Both the position numbers and the translations under genes were made by a program. The notes under the pieces are model-generated. The model was not told where the DNA came from, made no database searches, and saw nothing but the letters and a program-made list of their open reading frames with translations. Positions 48,363-57,254 of a stretch of DNA of 64,000 nucleotides are shown here, one piece after another. This DNA comes from Oceanobacillus polygoni (GTDB taxonomy: Bacteria; Bacillota; Bacilli; Bacillales; Amphibacillaceae): the NCBI RefSeq assembly GCF_008304605.1, contig NZ_PIJY01000030.1, positions 146,867 to 210,866 of the forward strand. Reading direction: 5' to 3'. The first letter of the stretch is position 1. The number at the start of each line of letters is the position of its first letter.

Positions 48363-49310
48363 TTATCGCATATGTGCAAGACAAGCGGATTCTAGTTCAT
48401 TTGTCATGTTATCTGCTTCTTCCCACGAATATATCGTTGCTCCAGATGCCAGTGGATGCCCACCACCATTATAATTCGCGGCAATTTCGTTGATTACCGG
48501 ACCTTTCGAGCGCAATCTGACACGAATCTGATCTTCTTCCTCAATGAAGAACACCCATGCTTTAATCCCTTTAATGGTACTTAATATATTCACAAGCTGG
48601 CTAGATTCATCTGGAGAAACATGGAATTTCTCTAAAATTCCCTTCGTCAATTTGATTGTACAAAGCCCCGACGGTAAAAGCTCAAACTCTTGCAAAACAT
48701 ACCCCTGCAAACGAGAAATGTTATCCTCTACACTATATAATTCAGCATATAATGCTGGTCTGTCAAAGTCATAGGTTACCAATTCAGCCGCATACTGAAA
48801 TGTTTTTTTCGTTGTACTTGGAAACATAAACCTCCCCGTGTCTCCAACAATACCAGCATATAGTAAACGTGCAGCAGTATCATTTAACCTGAACCCGTCT
48901 TCCCTGCCCTGCTCATACAATTCAAAAATCATCTCGCTTACGGAACTTGCAGTTGTATCAACAACACTTACATCACCATATACATCAACATTTGGATGAT
49001 GATCTATTTTAATAAGCTGTCTCCCCATCGTATAACGCTGATCATCAATTCGTGGTCTATTAGCTGTATCACATACGATAACGAGCGCGTTTTCATAGAC
49101 ATTGTCGCCAATATCATCCATACTTGCCAAGAATGTTAATGTAGGCTCATCTTCCCCTACTACATAAACATGCTTGCTGGGAAAGGAATGCTTGATGATT
49201 TCTTTTAAACCAACCTGCGATCCAATTGCGTCTGGATCCGGTCTGACGTGTCGGTGGATAATAATCGTATCGTTTTCCTTGATTGCGTCAATAATCTGTT
49301 TCCATTTCAT
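48363..49310 (-). CDS. nrnA: Bifunctional oligoribonuclease / pAp phosphatase NrnA (DHH family)
   Basis: It degrades nano-RNAs and converts pAp to AMP in the cytosol. The 315 residues have the DHH motifs HRHVRPDPDAIGSQ (~18-31), VCDTANR, KIDHHPNVD and DTGRFMFP, and a DHHA1 domain with GGGHPLASG (~285). The start is the ATG at 49310, 6 nt after GGGGT. A frame opening at 49349 adds 13 polar residues and is rejected. It is placed between ytrI and ytpI, as in B. subtilis. Confidence 0.95.
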   Translation of the reverse strand: MKWKQIIDAIKENDTIIIHRHVRPDPDAIGSQVGLKEIIKHSFPSKHVYVVGEDEPTLTFLASMDDIGDNVYENALVIVCDTANRPRIDDQRYTMGRQLIKIDHHPNVDVYGDVSVVDTTASSVSEMIFELYEQGREDGFRLNDTAARLLYAGIVGDTGRFMFPSTTKKTFQYAAELVTYDFDRPALYAELYSVEDNISRLQGYVLQEFELLPSGLCTIKLTKGILEKFHVSPDESSQLVNILSTIKGIKAWVFFIEEEDQIRVRLRSKGPVINEIAANYNGGGHPLASGATIYSWEEADNMTNELESACLAHMR

Positions 49311-49442
49311 ATCTTTACCCCTATTCTTATTAGAATTTGTAGAATTCATTTACTTTCTCTAGCTTTATTCATAAAAACAAGTTACAATTATATGTGAATT
49401 TTAGCGATATACATATACTTTAAACCATTTAGGAGAGATTCC

Positions 49443-49739
49443 ATGTTTATTTTCCCTGCCATTATCGTTGTAGCAGCTGTCCTCTTTATCTATTATAAAG
49501 TTGCTATTCTTAAAAGCAACGATGAAATCATTCAACATTATTTTAATGCAAAAGCACGAATATGCCTTGGTACCTTTGTATTGGCGTTTGGAATTAACCA
49601 ATATATCTTCTATAAAACGCAGCTGTCCTTATTTATTGGAATCATTTTCATTATCCTCGGGGGACTTCAGTTATACAGAGGAGTCATGGAAGCAAAACAT
49701 TATCGAAGTGAATGGCGTCGCTTAAACCCAAGCGAATAA
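49443..49739 (+). CDS. ytpI: YtpI-like small membrane protein
   Basis: This 98-residue protein has three transmembrane segments (about 3-20, 40-57 and 62-80) and a charged C-terminal tail (EAKHYRSEWRRLNPSE). This is the YtpI family, of unknown function. TAGGAGAG precedes the ATG. It is divergent from nrnA and convergent with ytoI, sharing a bidirectional terminator. Confidence 0.85.
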   Translation: MFIFPAIIVVAAVLFIYYKVAILKSNDEIIQHYFNAKARICLGTFVLAFGINQYIFYKTQLSLFIGIIFIILGGLQLYRGVMEAKHYRSEWRRLNPSE

Positions 49740-49758
49740 TTATAGTGTGAGAATGAAA

Positions 49759-49790
49759 GAAATCGGCCCAAATAGCCGATTTCTTTTTTA
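49759..49790. terminator. Bidirectional terminator between ytpI and ytoI
   Basis: GAAATCGGC and GCCGATTTC form a hairpin with a T run on the plus strand and a complementary A run (T run on the minus strand) on the other side. Confidence 0.88.
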
Positions 49791-51098
49791 TTATCGATTA
49801 ATGAGCTGAGCCATAATTAATCCTTTTCCTACTAAATTACGTTCATTATATACTTCAACATCAATTTTGGCATAAAGACGTCCAACATCAAGTAATTGTG
49901 GTTTGATAGTTAGTTTACTATCAATTTGAACTGGCTTGCTGTAATAAACAGTGATATTTTCAATCGTAACATCAGCTTTTTTCACTTTCTTGAGCAGGCG
50001 GCTACTTGCTTCCGTAATTAGAGTTATAAATACTCCATTTGATAGTGTTCCTAACTGATTCGTCATTTGCGGAATAACCATTGATTCGAAGATGTTTTCA
50101 TCGTCCTCACTTGTTTCTAAATTTCTAGAAACAATATCATCAATGGTCTCCCCAACCTGTGGCTGTCGTTGTATTTGTTGCATTGCTTTTAATACATCCT
50201 GCCGTGATACAACACCTTGTAACTGATATGACTGATCCACAACAGGCACGAGCTCAATCCCTTCCCAAACCATCGTATGTGCTACAGAAGCGAGTGAAGT
50301 TTTACTTAGAACGACTTGTGGTTTCTTGCTCATCACCCGATCAATGACAATACTTCTGTCCTTTCCAACAATATCCTTTGAAGAGACCATCCCAATAACT
50401 TGCAGTTTATCATCTACAACCGGAAAACGTGTATGTGAGGATAAACTATTCAGCTTGTACCACGCTTCAATCGTATCCTTTGAGCGCAAATAATGGGATT
50501 CTTCAAAAGGCGTGGCAATATCACCAACAAAAATGATTTCTTTTTTAATCAATTGGTCGTAAATCGCTCGATTAATCATAGCAGCGACGGTAAACGTATC
50601 ATAGCTCGTTGAAATAATCGGCATTTCTTTGTCATCTGCTAGTTTCTTAATATAATCTTCTGTATCAAATCCACCTGTTATTAATACAGCCGCACCAGCA
50701 TTTAACGCTAGTTCATGCGCCTTAATACGATTTCCAACTATCAATAAGGAATCAGCTTGTGTATAGCGCATCATCGCTTCTAACTGCATGGCACCGATTA
50801 CAAATTTGCTCAATGTTTTGTATAGTCCGTCGTGACCACCCAACACTTGTCCATCAATTATGTTAACGACTTCAGCAAATGTAAGACGATCGAAGTTCTC
50901 TTTCTTCTTGCGTTCAATTCGAATCGTACCTACACGCTCAATTGTACTGACAATCCCTTGATTTTCTGCTTCTTTAATCGCACGATATGCTGTTCCATCA
51001 CTTACATTCAAATCTTTCGCTATTTGTCGTACCGAAATTTTACTGCCCACCGACAACGAAATAATATGTTGAATAATCTGCTCATGTTTAGTTGTCAT
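49791..51098 (-). CDS. ytoI: Multi-domain regulator-like protein YtoI (HTH, DRTGG, CBS pair, hotdog)
   Basis: This 435-residue protein combines an N-terminal winged helix (~1-62, SVRQIAKDLNVSDGTAYRAIKEAE), a DRTGG domain (~75-185), a CBS pair (~190-312) that probably binds an adenine nucleotide, and a C-terminal hotdog/thioesterase-like domain (~330-433). YtoI orthologues have this layout and no settled function. The combination suggests a nucleotide-responsive regulator with an acyl-binding module, which is inference. AAATAAAATG gives a weak ribosome-binding context. Confidence 0.9.
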   Translation of the reverse strand: MTTKHEQIIQHIISLSVGSKISVRQIAKDLNVSDGTAYRAIKEAENQGIVSTIERVGTIRIERKKKENFDRLTFAEVVNIIDGQVLGGHDGLYKTLSKFVIGAMQLEAMMRYTQADSLLIVGNRIKAHELALNAGAAVLITGGFDTEDYIKKLADDKEMPIISTSYDTFTVAAMINRAIYDQLIKKEIIFVGDIATPFEESHYLRSKDTIEAWYKLNSLSSHTRFPVVDDKLQVIGMVSSKDIVGKDRSIVIDRVMSKKPQVVLSKTSLASVAHTMVWEGIELVPVVDQSYQLQGVVSRQDVLKAMQQIQRQPQVGETIDDIVSRNLETSEDDENIFESMVIPQMTNQLGTLSNGVFITLITEASSRLLKKVKKADVTIENITVYYSKPVQIDSKLTIKPQLLDVGRLYAKIDVEVYNERNLVGKGLIMAQLINR

Positions 51099-51169
51099 TT
51101 TATTTCACCAGCTTTCAACTGTACTATATCACTAATTATATTTTATTATACAGTTGAAAGTGAAGAAAC

Positions 51170-51397
51170 TCAATAATTATCACGTCTCCGCTCGTTATAT
51201 TGTTCCTGTTCCATAACTGGAGGGCTTGTCATTTGTAAAAGCGTCGCTAAGTTTGCTCCAATAACTAAGAGCAGGAATAACAACCATCCACCCCAGAAAA
51301 TCAATTCTGTATTACTTGAAGCAGATGGAATTACTGGCCAAGCAATATATAGAAAGAAAGCCGCTAATAGTAGTCTTAGTATAGCGTAGTGTCGCAT
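51170..51397 (-). CDS. Small two-helix membrane protein, unknown
   Basis: This 75-residue protein has transmembrane segments at about 5-23 and 32-52 (LLFLLLVIGANLATLL region), followed by a polar tail (PVMEQEQYNERRRDNY). AGGAGGAGATTCC stands directly before the ATG. I do not recognise the family. It lies between ytoI and comC on the same strand. The 252-nt spacer upstream (51398-51649) is AT-rich and I see no gene in it. Confidence 0.7.
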   Translation of the reverse strand: MRHYAILRLLLAAFFLYIAWPVIPSASSNTELIFWGGWLLFLLLVIGANLATLLQMTSPPVMEQEQYNERRRDNY

Positions 51398-51649
51398 GGA
51401 ATCTCCTCCTTTTGTTTTCTATTATTTTATGTGAAGAGAGGCGGATTAAGAACTGGGAGATAAGAGTGGTGGATTTGTTGCTATGTTTTTGGTTTGTTAT
51501 TGACACAATCATTAAGCAAGGAATGAAACAAGGTGTGGAAAAAAGGTTTGAAAAGGGTAGAGTAGACTTTCTCAAAAAATGAATGAGAACTTCTGAAGTG
51601 GTAAGATTGCTGAGTGAATGAATAGCACTTTAATTAGTTAAACTACGAT

Positions 51650-52432
51650 CTATTCGACTAGAAGTAAATGACTGATCGATAAGCTAACATACCATTCAAC
51701 AATCGCATCTCCAAAAAAGTAGGTTAATAGTGCAGCAATGACGATAAATGGGCCAAATGGGATGGGTTGTTTTCGTTTGACAACTTTAAACAGCATGAGC
51801 AATATTCCGACAACCGCTCCTAGAAGACAAGAAAGGAAAAATGTAAGCAGGACATTTTCAAAACCTAATACAATGCCTAACACACCAAATAGCTTCATAT
51901 CCCCTGCCCCCATTCCACCACGTGATACGAGAATAATAATAAAAATTAAACCAAACCCGGTGACTGCACCAATGATGGAAGACCACCACGGCTCAAGTGG
52001 CTGAATGATTCGCATGATTATAAAGATAGGCAAGAAAAAAAGCAGAATTTTATTTGGGATAAGCATATAGGTCATGTCCGTGACGAAAATAATCATAAGC
52101 ATGGATACAAAGAGTATTGCCATGATAATTTCTACTTGAAATTCAAAACGAATATAGCTAAGCGCAAATAATAAACCGGTCAGCAATTCTCCTATTGGAT
52201 AGATAATGGAGATTTTATCTTTACACCCACGGCATTTTCCACCTTGCATTAAATAAGATAACACGGGAATAAGTTCATACCAGGATAGCTGTTTCTTGCA
52301 ATTGGGACAGTACGAGCGATCATTCTTTTTGCTAAAAGATTGTTTGGTTGGTAACCGGAGACCAACAACATTATAAAAAGATCCTAACGAAATACCGAGA
52401 AAAAAGAGAAGGAAAAGTAGTAGCAGATCCAT
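51650..52432 (-). CDS. comC: Prepilin leader peptidase / methyltransferase (ComC type)
   Basis: This bifunctional membrane protease cleaves and N-methylates type IV-like pilins of the competence pseudopilus. The 260 residues begin with a helix and GSFYNVVGLRLP, then the two-CxxC zinc domain (CPNC...CRGC) and six or so helices carrying the aspartyl motifs FVTDMTYMLIPN (~116-127) and GMGAGDMKLF (~173-182). The gene stands alone, away from the comG operon, and also away from the folC neighbourhood it has in B. subtilis. Confidence 0.92.
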   Translation of the reverse strand: MDLLLLFLLFFLGISLGSFYNVVGLRLPTKQSFSKKNDRSYCPNCKKQLSWYELIPVLSYLMQGGKCRGCKDKISIIYPIGELLTGLLFALSYIRFEFQVEIIMAILFVSMLMIIFVTDMTYMLIPNKILLFFLPIFIIMRIIQPLEPWWSSIIGAVTGFGLIFIIILVSRGGMGAGDMKLFGVLGIVLGFENVLLTFFLSCLLGAVVGILLMLFKVVKRKQPIPFGPFIVIAALLTYFFGDAIVEWYVSLSISHLLLVE

Positions 52433-52564
52433 ATGTATAGCTCCTTATCATTAGTAATATAGAACTAGTATAATCGTACGGTGAAAACTATGGCAAATAT
52501 TTTACTAAAATAGGATAGGTCATAATTTGAGGGTAAGTAAAAAAATGGGGCTTCAAGTGGAGAT

Positions 52565-52596
52565 AAAAAACGTGAGCCAATAAAGCTCACGTTTTT
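52565..52596 (-). terminator. Intrinsic terminator of ytkL
   Basis: AACGTGAGC and GCTCACGTT form a hairpin with T run on the minus strand, just after the ytkL stop. 52433-52560 is the comC upstream region and shows no gene. Confidence 0.88.
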
Positions 52597-53277
52597 CTAC
52601 AATTCGATTACATCACCAATGTTTAGTGCTCTGCCGTCACCGGTTTTCACTTGGGCAGCCCAGCCCTTCGCATCCTGTTCAATTACCGGGAAGGTGTTGT
52701 AGTGAACAGGAACAGATACTTTTGCGTTAATCCAGTCTGCCGCAACAAGCGCATCTTCTGGTCCCATTGTGAAATTATCACCAATTGGTATAAATGCGAC
52801 ATCAATCGAATTCATTTCGCCATACATTTTTAAATCCGTGAATAATGCAGTATCACCAACATGATAAATTGTTTTCTCTTCAATCGTCAGCAATATTCCA
52901 GCAGGCATTCCACCGTAAATGACGGTTCCGTCTTCTTCTGTATACGATGAGCCATGGAAAGCTTGGGTGAATTTTACCTTACCAAAGTCAAATTCACGTG
53001 CCCCTCCGATATGCATTGGGTGCGTATTTAACCCTTTCGTACCTAGGTAAACAGCAAGCTCATTCGGAGCAACAACCAGGGCGTCATTTCTTTTGGCAAT
53101 TTCAAACGTATCCCCTACATGATCATTGTGACCATGCGTCAGCAAAATCACATCTGCCTTCACTGTGTTCGCATCAAGGTCACATGCTTCATTACCTGAA
53201 ATAAATGGATCAATTAAAATGGTATGGCTTTCTGTAACCACTTGTACGACAGAATGTCCATGATACGATACCTTCAC
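52597..53277 (-). CDS. ytkL: Metallo-beta-lactamase-fold hydrolase YtkL (UPF0173)
   Basis: This 226-residue cytosolic hydrolase has the zinc motif [11 protein letters not shown] (~48-58) and downstream ligands in FHGSSYT, VGDTAL and PVHYNTFP. The substrate is unknown for the family. The start is the GTG at 53277, 6 nt after GGAGAG, giving [12 protein letters not shown] as the family expects. The ATG at 53301 lies upstream of the ribosome-binding site and is rejected. It is monocistronic. Confidence 0.9.
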   Translation of the reverse strand: MKVSYHGHSVVQVVTESHTILIDPFISGNEACDLDANTVKADVILLTHGHNDHVGDTFEIAKRNDALVVAPNELAVYLGTKGLNTHPMHIGGAREFDFGKVKFTQAFHGSSYTEEDGTVIYGGMPAGILLTIEEKTIYHVGDTALFTDLKMYGEMNSIDVAFIPIGDNFTMGPEDALVAADWINAKVSVPVHYNTFPVIEQDAKGWAAQVKTGDGRALNIGDVIEL

Positions 53278-53369
53278 AAATATCTCTCCTTTTTTATTCA
53301 TTTACTCTATGTATTCGACAAGAGTATTTCTTTTTCCTTTACCCTTTTGGTACATTTTTTACACCATTA

Positions 53370-53392
53370 GAAAAGAGCAGAATGCTCTGCTC
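53370..53392 (-). terminator. Terminator of pspA
   Basis: GAGCAGA and TCTGCTC hairpin followed by TTTTCT on the minus strand, shortly after the pspA stop. Confidence 0.75.
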
Positions 53393-53402
53393 CCCCTTGA
53401 TG

Positions 53403-54068
53403 CTATTTCCCTAACTTCGCCTTCAAGGCCGCAAGCTCATCGTCCACTTCATTATTTGCTAACTCCTTGAATTCATCGTCTAACGTTCGAGCAGACTGAG
53501 CTAAATCTTCGGATGTTTCAGCTTCTGCTTCATACTGCATCACTTTCTCTTCCATCCGCTCAAAACCACGTTTCGATTCGTCGTTTCCAATCGAAGACAT
53601 CGTACGGTTCATTTTTGTTCTTGTTTTCGCAGATTCTGCTCGTGCTTTTAATGTATCCTTTTTCAGTTTCATTTCTTGATATTCTTTTTTCATTTCGGTT
53701 AATTTTTCTTTTAATACTTCAACATCTTTACTTGTACGTTCCCATGATTCATTTAATGTCTTAAATGTTGCTTCATGTGCTTTTTTATCCTCAATAGCAC
53801 GACGGGCTAAATCATCATTATCTGCTTCAATCGCTTGTTCTGCTTGTTGCATCCGCTTTTCAATCATTGCTTCTGCGTCATTTGCTTTACGTTTGAGCAT
53901 TTTTTCGCTTGCAATTTGTTTGGCAACCGCAGCTTCCACTTCCTGTATATCCGCTGCCATGTCACGCATAAATTGATCAAGCATTTTCACCGGATCCTCA
54001 GCTTTATCAAGCATTGCATTTAATTCTGAGCTAACGACTGTCTTGATTCGATTAAAAAATTTAAACAT
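53403..54068 (-). CDS. pspA: PspA/IM30-family membrane-stress protein
   Basis: This 221-residue, almost wholly helical ESCRT-III-like protein has an amphipathic N-terminal helix (MFKFFNRIKTVVSSELNAML) that binds stressed membrane, a long coiled-coil hairpin (~25-150) with EDPVKMLDQFMRDM, and a C-terminal helix ending DELAALKAKLGK. It acts on the inner face of the membrane to limit leakage. B. subtilis has PspA (sigma-W) and LiaH (LiaRS). The sigma-W-type promoter upstream here favours the PspA assignment. GGAGGAATTCTC precedes the ATG. Confidence 0.88.
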   Translation of the reverse strand: MFKFFNRIKTVVSSELNAMLDKAEDPVKMLDQFMRDMAADIQEVEAAVAKQIASEKMLKRKANDAEAMIEKRMQQAEQAIEADNDDLARRAIEDKKAHEATFKTLNESWERTSKDVEVLKEKLTEMKKEYQEMKLKKDTLKARAESAKTRTKMNRTMSSIGNDESKRGFERMEEKVMQYEAEAETSEDLAQSARTLDDEFKELANNEVDDELAALKAKLGK

Positions 54069-54238
54069 GAGAATTCCTCCTTTTAAAATATATACTTGCT
54101 ACAATAATCTTACCATTTTTTTTAAGATCTTCACATTCGCTAGGTTAGTGAGGCGAATGTTTCTATGCATTGATCCAGTGAGGATCACACCTGCCATATA
54201 CCGCTCCAAGGATCTATTTTTTTACCTCTTCCCTTTGT

Positions 54239-54267
54239 AATACGAGTTAAACGGTTAAAAAGTTTCA
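54239..54267 (-). promoter_or_regulatory. Sigma-W-type promoter of pspA
   Basis: TGAAAC (54262-54267), a 17-nt spacer and CGTATT (54239-54244) on the minus strand, identical in its key bases to the ysdB promoter. It leaves a leader of ~165 nt that contains a hairpin (ACATTCGC...GCGAATGT). Confidence 0.75.
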
Positions 54268-54316
54268 TCGCAATGCAGATTTTTTTCATTTTTGCATTGG
54301 TTATCTATCCCCTCAT

Positions 54317-54345
54317 TTGAACACGCATTTACGGACTGCTATACT
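54317..54345 (+). promoter_or_regulatory. Sigma-A promoter of the M24 peptidase gene
   Basis: TTGAAC (54317-54322), a 17-nt spacer and TATACT (54340-54345), 32 nt before the start codon. Confidence 0.75.
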
Positions 54346-54377
54346 AAGGATAGTCTATTTTTCGAGGTGAAACAGAA

Positions 54378-55475
54378 ATGAATGAACGATTAAGTAATTT
54401 ATTAAACGTATTGAAACAAGAGCAAATAGATAGTGCGCTAATTACATCAAAAGCAAACTTCTATTATTTAAGTAATTATTATACCGATCCCCACGAACGT
54501 TTGATTGGTGTATATGTTAGTGGTGATCTTGATCCGGTTCTGATCGTGCCTAAGATGGAAGAGGAAGATGCGAAGGCTGCAGGCTGGTCCAGTGTTATTA
54601 TTAGCTACTATGACCACGAAGATCCATGGCAGCTTTTTTCCGATTACTTGCATAAAAACAATAAGGTGCCTGGTTCAATAGCAATCGAGCATGATCACAT
54701 TACATTAGAACGGTCAAGCGCAATAAAACAAATTTTACCGAATACCGCAATTGTTGATGCACAGAAAATCATGGCTAACTTACGTGTCATCAAAAACAAA
54801 AAGGAATATACGTTATTAAAACAAGCAGCTGCACTTGCTGACTTCGGTATTGAAACAGGTGTTAAAGCGATTGCTGAAGGAGTAACCGAACTCGAACTCG
54901 TAGCTAAAATAGAGTATGAGTTGAAAAAACAAGGTGTGCGAGAAATGTCATTTACGACCATGGCGCTTGCTGGAGCAAAAACAGCCTCTCCGCATGGAAC
55001 ACCAGCATCCACTAAGGTTGCACCAGGAGATCTCATACTGTTTGATCTCGGTGTTATTTTTGAAGGCTACTGTTCCGATATAACTAGGACGGTTGCTTAT
55101 AAATCGATTCGTGATGAGCAACGAAAAATTTATGAAACGGTGCTTGCCGCTGAATTGGATGCCATTGCCGCTTCTAAACTGAATACGCCAGTCGGCAAAG
55201 TCGACCAAGCTGCGCGCGAAACCATTGCTAAAGCTGGGTATGGTGATTATTTCACACACCGTATCGGCCATGGCCTTGGCATTGAAACACATGAATACCC
55301 ATCCATGCATAGCAATAACGAACTTCCGCTTAAGGCTGGTATGTGCTACACGATTGAACCAGGAATCTATGTGCCAGGTTCTGGCGGAGTGCGTATTGAG
55401 GATATGATTTTCATGACAGAAAAAGGACCGGATATCTTGACCACTTATCCGAAAGAGCTACAGATTATCGAATAA
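54378..55475 (+). CDS. M24-family Xaa-Pro dipeptidase
   Basis: This 365-residue cytosolic metallopeptidase is expected to split Xaa-Pro dipeptides or N-terminal Xaa-Pro bonds. A creatinase-like N-terminal domain (~5-130) precedes the pita-bread catalytic domain (~135-360). The dinuclear metal ligands are visible: Asp in FDLGVIFEGYCSDITRT (two Asp), His in HRIGHGLGIETHE, Glu in TIEPGIYVPGSGG and Glu in VRIEDM. GAGGTG precedes the ATG. It is monocistronic, with its own promoter and terminator. It is of the PepQ/YkvY kind; I cannot pick the orthologue. Confidence 0.92.
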   Translation: MNERLSNLLNVLKQEQIDSALITSKANFYYLSNYYTDPHERLIGVYVSGDLDPVLIVPKMEEEDAKAAGWSSVIISYYDHEDPWQLFSDYLHKNNKVPGSIAIEHDHITLERSSAIKQILPNTAIVDAQKIMANLRVIKNKKEYTLLKQAAALADFGIETGVKAIAEGVTELELVAKIEYELKKQGVREMSFTTMALAGAKTASPHGTPASTKVAPGDLILFDLGVIFEGYCSDITRTVAYKSIRDEQRKIYETVLAAELDAIAASKLNTPVGKVDQAARETIAKAGYGDYFTHRIGHGLGIETHEYPSMHSNNELPLKAGMCYTIEPGIYVPGSGGVRIEDMIFMTEKGPDILTTYPKELQIIE

Positions 55476-55479
55476 AAAG

Positions 55480-55511
55480 AACGACCTTCTACATTGGAAG
55501 GTCGTTTTTAC
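55480..55511 (+). terminator. Intrinsic terminator of the M24 peptidase gene
   Basis: AACGACCTTC and GAAGGTCGTT form a hairpin followed by a T run, directly after the stop. Confidence 0.92.
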
Positions 55512-55589
55512 TATCACTTCATTGCCGTGCCCAGCCCCTATCTAAGCTGAATTGGGTTAAATGGACCAGCTTCAAATATATTGATTTAA

Positions 55590-55831
55590 CAAAATTATCT
55601 GCGAGAAAAATATACCTGCTAGCTTGGCGGAGATGAATTCGTTGTCATCCTACCTGAAGTATTATGGCAAAAGCTAAACAGATTACTATATTGATTTTAG
55701 ACGAAACAAATCGTAAAATCGGTAACCTTAATAGCTTCGACTCCTTTCATGTCACGCTTAACATTGGAATAGCTTTATCTGAAACAGGAGATACCATCAA
55801 CACATTGTACGGTTCCAAATTCACAAGATAG
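55590..55831 (+). pseudogene. Remnant of a GGDEF (diguanylate cyclase) domain gene
   Basis: At 55623 one frame reads LGGDEFVVILPE, the GGDEF active-site motif, then stops. From 55667 to 55831 a second frame reads AKAKQITILILDETNRK, then FHVTLNIGIALSETGD and a TAG stop, which is the typical C-terminal part of the same domain (cf. VTxSIGIA). Just before the motif a TAG and shifted frames interrupt the expected upstream sequence. So a diguanylate cyclase gene has decayed here by deletion of its N-terminal part and frameshifts. The remains lie between the peptidase terminator and ald. The host domain architecture cannot be recovered. Confidence 0.75.
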
Positions 55832-55886
55832 TTAGATGATGTGCGTTTGTAGAGGTATTTCTAAGTTTGGTGAGTAACAAGCAGTT

Positions 55887-55921
55887 GGTCGATGACGTCA
55901 CAATTTGTGGCGCCATCGACC
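55887..55921. repeat. 35-bp near-perfect inverted repeat downstream of ald
   Basis: GGTCGATGACGTCACAA and TTGTGGCGCCATCGACC face each other across one base. The RNA stem of 17 bp needs only two G-U pairs. There is no T run beside it. It may act as the ald transcript end, or be a relic boundary of the decayed gene. Confidence 0.7.
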
Positions 55922-55948
55922 ATGCTGCTCCATAAGAGCTTTATGCTC

Positions 55949-57070
55949 TTATTTTTTTTGCAACAATACACGAGCATCCTCGTATGCTAAGTCATGCGCT
56001 TCTGCAACTGCTCGATACGTTACAAAGCCATCTAATGTATTGACACCTTTTAACAATGCTTCATTTTCTAAGCTTGCCCGTTTTAATCCTTTATTCGCCA
56101 GTTGCAAAGCATAAGGTACAGTAACGTTCGTTAAGCCAATCGTCGATGTACGTGGTACTGCTCCTGGCATATTTGCAACGGTATAATGTAATACGCCATG
56201 CTTTGTAAATGTTGGGGCATCATGTGTAGTAATTCGATCACTTGTTTCAAAGTTACCACCTTGATCAATCGCAACGTCGACAATAACGGAGCCTTCCTCC
56301 ATCTCATTTACTGTTTCTTCTGTTACCAGCTTCGGCGCTCTAGCACCTGGAATTAAAACAGATCCAATAACAAGATCCGACTTTTTCACAGCTTCTTGAA
56401 TGTTCAATGAGTTAGAAATCAACGTATTGATTGATGAACCAAAAATATCATCAAGCTGACGTAAACGATCCGGGTTCAAATCAATTATTGTAACATCCGC
56501 GCCTAATCCAATGGCGATTTTCGCTGCATTCGTTCCCACAACGCCACCACCAATAATAGTAACTTTACCGCGACTAACCCCAGGAATCCCTGATAAAATA
56601 ATTCCTTTACCACCTTTAGACTTTTCAAGGAACTGTGCACCGATTTGCGTTGCCATTCTTCCAGCCACTTCGCTCATTGGTGTTAATAGCGGCAATGTTC
56701 GGTTCGGAAGCTGAACCGTTTCATAAGCAATCCCAACAACTTTTTTATCAATTAACGCCTTCGTCACCTCAGGCTCATTCGCCAAATGAAGGTACGTAAA
56801 TAAAATTTGTCCTTCAAAAAAGTATTCAAATTCTTCTTGGAGTGGCTCCTTTACTTTCATTACCATTTCTTGAGACCATGCTTCCTTGGCACTGTTTACA
56901 ATCACTGCACCAGCTGCAACATATTCCTCGTCTGTAAAGCCAGACCCAAGGCCAGCTGACGTTTCAACATACACTTCATGTCCAGCATTTTTTAATGTGA
57001 GAACTCCAGACGGCGCCATGGCTACCCTATTTTCATTGTTCATCATTTCTTTTGGTATTCCAATCTTCAT
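55949..57070 (-). CDS. ald: Alanine dehydrogenase
   Basis: It reversibly deaminates L-alanine to pyruvate with NAD+, feeding alanine into central metabolism; it is important in sporulation and for alanine use. The 373 residues begin [20 protein letters not shown]. They include catalytic Lys/His in [11 protein letters not shown] and YLHLA, and the NAD motif [19 protein letters not shown] (~172-190). The start is the ATG at 57070 after GGGGGTG. A GTG at 57076 is within that site. It is monocistronic. Confidence 0.97.
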   Translation of the reverse strand: MKIGIPKEMMNNENRVAMAPSGVLTLKNAGHEVYVETSAGLGSGFTDEEYVAAGAVIVNSAKEAWSQEMVMKVKEPLQEEFEYFFEGQILFTYLHLANEPEVTKALIDKKVVGIAYETVQLPNRTLPLLTPMSEVAGRMATQIGAQFLEKSKGGKGIILSGIPGVSRGKVTIIGGGVVGTNAAKIAIGLGADVTIIDLNPDRLRQLDDIFGSSINTLISNSLNIQEAVKKSDLVIGSVLIPGARAPKLVTEETVNEMEEGSVIVDVAIDQGGNFETSDRITTHDAPTFTKHGVLHYTVANMPGAVPRTSTIGLTNVTVPYALQLANKGLKRASLENEALLKGVNTLDGFVTYRAVAEAHDLAYEDARVLLQKK

Positions 57071-57163
57071 GATCACACCCCCAATTTTCCTATGTAGTCA
57101 AAATTATCCAAACAAATCACTAATTTAATTGTATCAAATGTATCTATAAAAAGCACTAATTTA

Positions 57164-57193
57164 GGGGAGAATTGGCATTCCACCATTCTCCCC
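57164..57193. terminator. Hairpin in the spacer between ald and the 52-residue gene
   Basis: GGGGAGAAT pairs with ATTCTCCCC, with an inner TGG/CCA pair. It lies 61 nt past the small gene's stop on the minus strand and may terminate it, though the flanking T run is poor. Confidence 0.45.
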
Positions 57194-57254
57194 TTGGTTT
57201 CAAAAAAGAGAATCATCTCCGGAATTTTTGAACTTCCTCTATAAGTTAGCTTTA

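Noticed and set aside
51312-51575. 87-codon minus-strand frame overlapping the two-helix membrane protein gene
   Set aside because: It is in a different frame from the gene with the good ribosome-binding site, and its Ser/Thr/Lys-rich translation shows no domain or start signal.
55526-55550. Third partial copy of the GC-rich repeat (CCCAGCCCCTA)
   Set aside because: Only about 11 bases match and none of the later landmarks follow. It could be chance.
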